Part shown: piece after piece, positions 62,705 through 64,000 of the stretch
How the letters are laid out: each line of letters begins with the position of its first letter
How positions within the stretch are numbered: position 1 is the first letter of the stretch
Assembly: GCA_004764695.1 (NCBI GenBank)
Contig: SMSO01000014.1
Location: 4,370,845-4,434,844, forward strand
DNA length: 64,000 nucleotides
Origin: Schizochytrium sp. TIO01
Taxonomy: Eukaryota; Sar; Bigyra; Thraustochytrida; Thraustochytriidae
Direction of reading: 5' to 3'
Program-made: the position numbers and the translations under genes
Notes under the pieces: model-generated
Database searches by the model: none
Told to the model about the DNA's origin: nothing
The model's input: the letters and a program-made list of their open reading frames with translations, nothing else

Positions 62705-64000
62705 TTATGCCTTTCTGTCATTGGCAGCTTGCCAGTTGAAGAGCGAAAGCGCAATTCCAAACGCTTGAACAGGTGCGAGTGGAAATCGAAAGTCGAGATT
62801 GAAGCGCTCGTCATTGTATTTACCGAACTGCATGACTACGCGCTCTTCAGTTTGAGTTCTGCTGGAATCATGGCCTGAACTAGAACTATAAGCTGCAGAG
62901 GTTGCTGAGTCAGATGATGCGAGGTTATCTGAATTGTGATTAAGACAGAAAATTAGATTTTTGGAAGATGCGACACGAACTCGATTGTTCAAAAACTTCA
63001 TACGAAGGCTGCCAGTGTTACGATCGTACCTCGGCACGCGGGTGTTGATAATACATTCTCCATCCTCATTGCCAGCAAGCGGGCCAACCGCCGCGGCCTC
63101 TTTATCAGAGCGTGTTACGGGAGTCGAAGTTGTTCGTGTGAGTCGATTAGAACCTGCAACCTGTTTCTTGGCAACATAAGAATAGCCTTGACCACTACGC
63201 ATGCCAACAGCGTCCTTCGTCTCTTCATCGAACTCGTGACGCGGGTCCATCGATGTGGAAGAATGAGTCTTATCGAGGCGCGAGCGTGAGCGACCGGGTG
63301 TCATCACCTGTGGTGCAGTACTACATCCATCATCGCAGTCATGACTGGACTGGTTATCATGATCATGTTGCTGAGCTTGAGAAGACCCAAGGTACTGGCT
63401 CGCAGCGGTGTTGGGTCGTTGGGGTACAATAGACTTTGCATTTGCCGAGCGATTCTTTGGGTACCGGGGGCACCAAACATCCCGGCTGAGATCTGCATAT
63501 ACAACAGGAATCTTTACATTCACCGTATTGCATTCAATCCAGGAATCAGCACCAGCTTGAACTGGAGTGCTCCCGTGCTTTGTTTCAAGAAGTATTTGTC
63601 GATCTCCATTGACCCGGGACTGTGCACCACAAGTGTGCAATCCGAGCAGTTCATCGCAACCTTCGCACGTGCGATTATATAACGTGTACACTCGTGTTTG
63701 AGGGTTAAGGCGAAGCGCTGCACAAAAAGTGTCTCCTGAGCCTAGTTGTCCTGGGTTTTCCAAAAGCTCGAGCTCGCTGACGAAAGAGTGACAAAACTCT
63801 TCGTACTGAGAAATATAGATTGTATCGTCCACCATTTTAGCACTCAGCATAAAACGACCAGTAGTTTCGCAATATAAGTAAAAGTTTGCTTTGTCTTCAC
63901 GGACTACATGACACTTTCGTAGCTTGCGCATCTGTGGGTCTACGGGTGTAAGATGCTCCTCAATAAAAGTCTCCTTTGAACCTCCACATTCAAGCATGTC
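62705..64000 (-). CDS. Tubby-domain protein (TULP-like), 5' end outside window
   Basis: At least 430 codons are present, open to the window edge, so the true N-terminus may lie beyond 64000. The tubby barrel begins near RKLRKCHVVREDKANFYLYC with TTGRFMLSAKMVDDTIYIS. It resumes near the C-terminus with VPRYDRNTGSLRMKFLNNRV and VASSKNLIFCLN, and ends with VVMQFGKYNDERFNLDFRFP plus LAPVQAFGIALSLFNW, the family's closing signature. Tubby domains bind PI(4,5)P2 and in ciliated cells deliver receptors to cilia with IFT-A. About 150 residues of low-complexity Ser/Asp/His/Gln sequence are inserted between the barrel halves, plus a second insert near NSDNLASSDSATS, so the barrel is interrupted relative to animal TULPs. 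The family call is strong; the function is inferred. Confidence 0.8.
   Translation of the reverse strand, partial: DMLECGGSKETFIEEHLTPVDPQMRKLRKCHVVREDKANFYLYCETTGRFMLSAKMVDDTIYISQYEEFCHSFVSELELLENPGQLGSGDTFCAALRLNPQTRVYTLYNRTCEGCDELLGLHTCGAQSRVNGDRQILLETKHGSTPVQAGADSWIECNTVNVKIPVVYADLSRDVWCPRYPKNRSANAKSIVPQRPNTAASQYLGSSQAQQHDHDNQSSHDCDDGCSTAPQVMTPGRSRSRLDKTHSSTSMDPRHEFDEETKDAVGMRSGQGYSYVAKKQVAGSNRLTRTTSTPVTRSDKEAAAVGPLAGNEDGECIINTRVPRYDRNTGSLRMKFLNNRVRVASSKNLIFCLNHNSDNLASSDSATSAAYSSSSGHDSSRTQTEERVVMQFGKYNDERFNLDFRFPLAPVQAFGIALSLFNWQAANDRKA

Overview
This is nuclear DNA from a eukaryote. Genes are widely spaced on both strands, most are long and intronless, and the few introns I can resolve are short GT-AG introns. 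The proteins include nuclear-encoded mitochondrial factors, a gamma-tubulin complex subunit, a tubby protein and a THO-complex WD40 protein, all eukaryote-specific. Threonine/proline stalk repeats, Cys-rich 'NGDETDVDCGG' modules, mostly single-exon genes and moderate GC fit a stramenopile, most likely a thraustochytrid (labyrinthulomycete). That placement is inferred from gene style and is not proven. No operons, CRISPR arrays, rRNA or tRNA genes were found.

Layout. 0.1-8.3 kb is dense: an RPRD/Rtt103-like CID protein (+), an NDUFAF3-like complex I assembly factor (-), HMG-CoA lyase (-), an unknown protein with an overlapping upstream ORF (+), and a two-exon GET1/WRB homologue (-). After a 2.4 kb gap come mitochondrial ribosomal protein uL3m (+), a polycystin-2-like channel (+), a satellite-rich stretch holding a frameshifted coding relic, and mitochondrial EF-Ts (+). 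21.3-31.2 kb is one uninterrupted 3317-codon gene (-) for a multipass membrane protein with a huge Cys-rich ectodomain containing FN2-like and kringle modules and a 9-copy Thr/Pro stalk.

31.2-36.9 kb is nearly gene-free, with one possible coding relic and a GC-rich open stretch. It is followed by an exostosin-like glycosyltransferase (+), a REEP/HVA22 protein with a His-rich tail (-), a basic protein of unknown function with cytoskeleton-like motifs (+), a 1798-residue Gln-rich coiled-coil protein (-), and a small PSI-domain membrane protein (-).

51.3-57.5 kb has no gene with a recognised family. It contains two GC-rich blocks that look like decayed coding sequence, plus a four-exon minus-strand gene model that I assembled by hand. 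The window ends with a GCP-family gamma-tubulin complex subunit (+), two-exon THOC3 (+) and a tubby-domain protein (-) cut by the window edge.

Functionally these are mostly unlinked housekeeping genes. Four are mitochondrial (NDUFAF3-like, HMG-CoA lyase, uL3m, EF-Ts). The polycystin-like, tubby, GCP and 'RPQTAP'-type proteins would suit a flagellated cell. I found no convincing multi-gene novel system. The most unusual items are the giant ectodomain protein, the polycystin-like channel with a non-canonical pore, and the cryptic spliced or decayed genes in the sparse regions.
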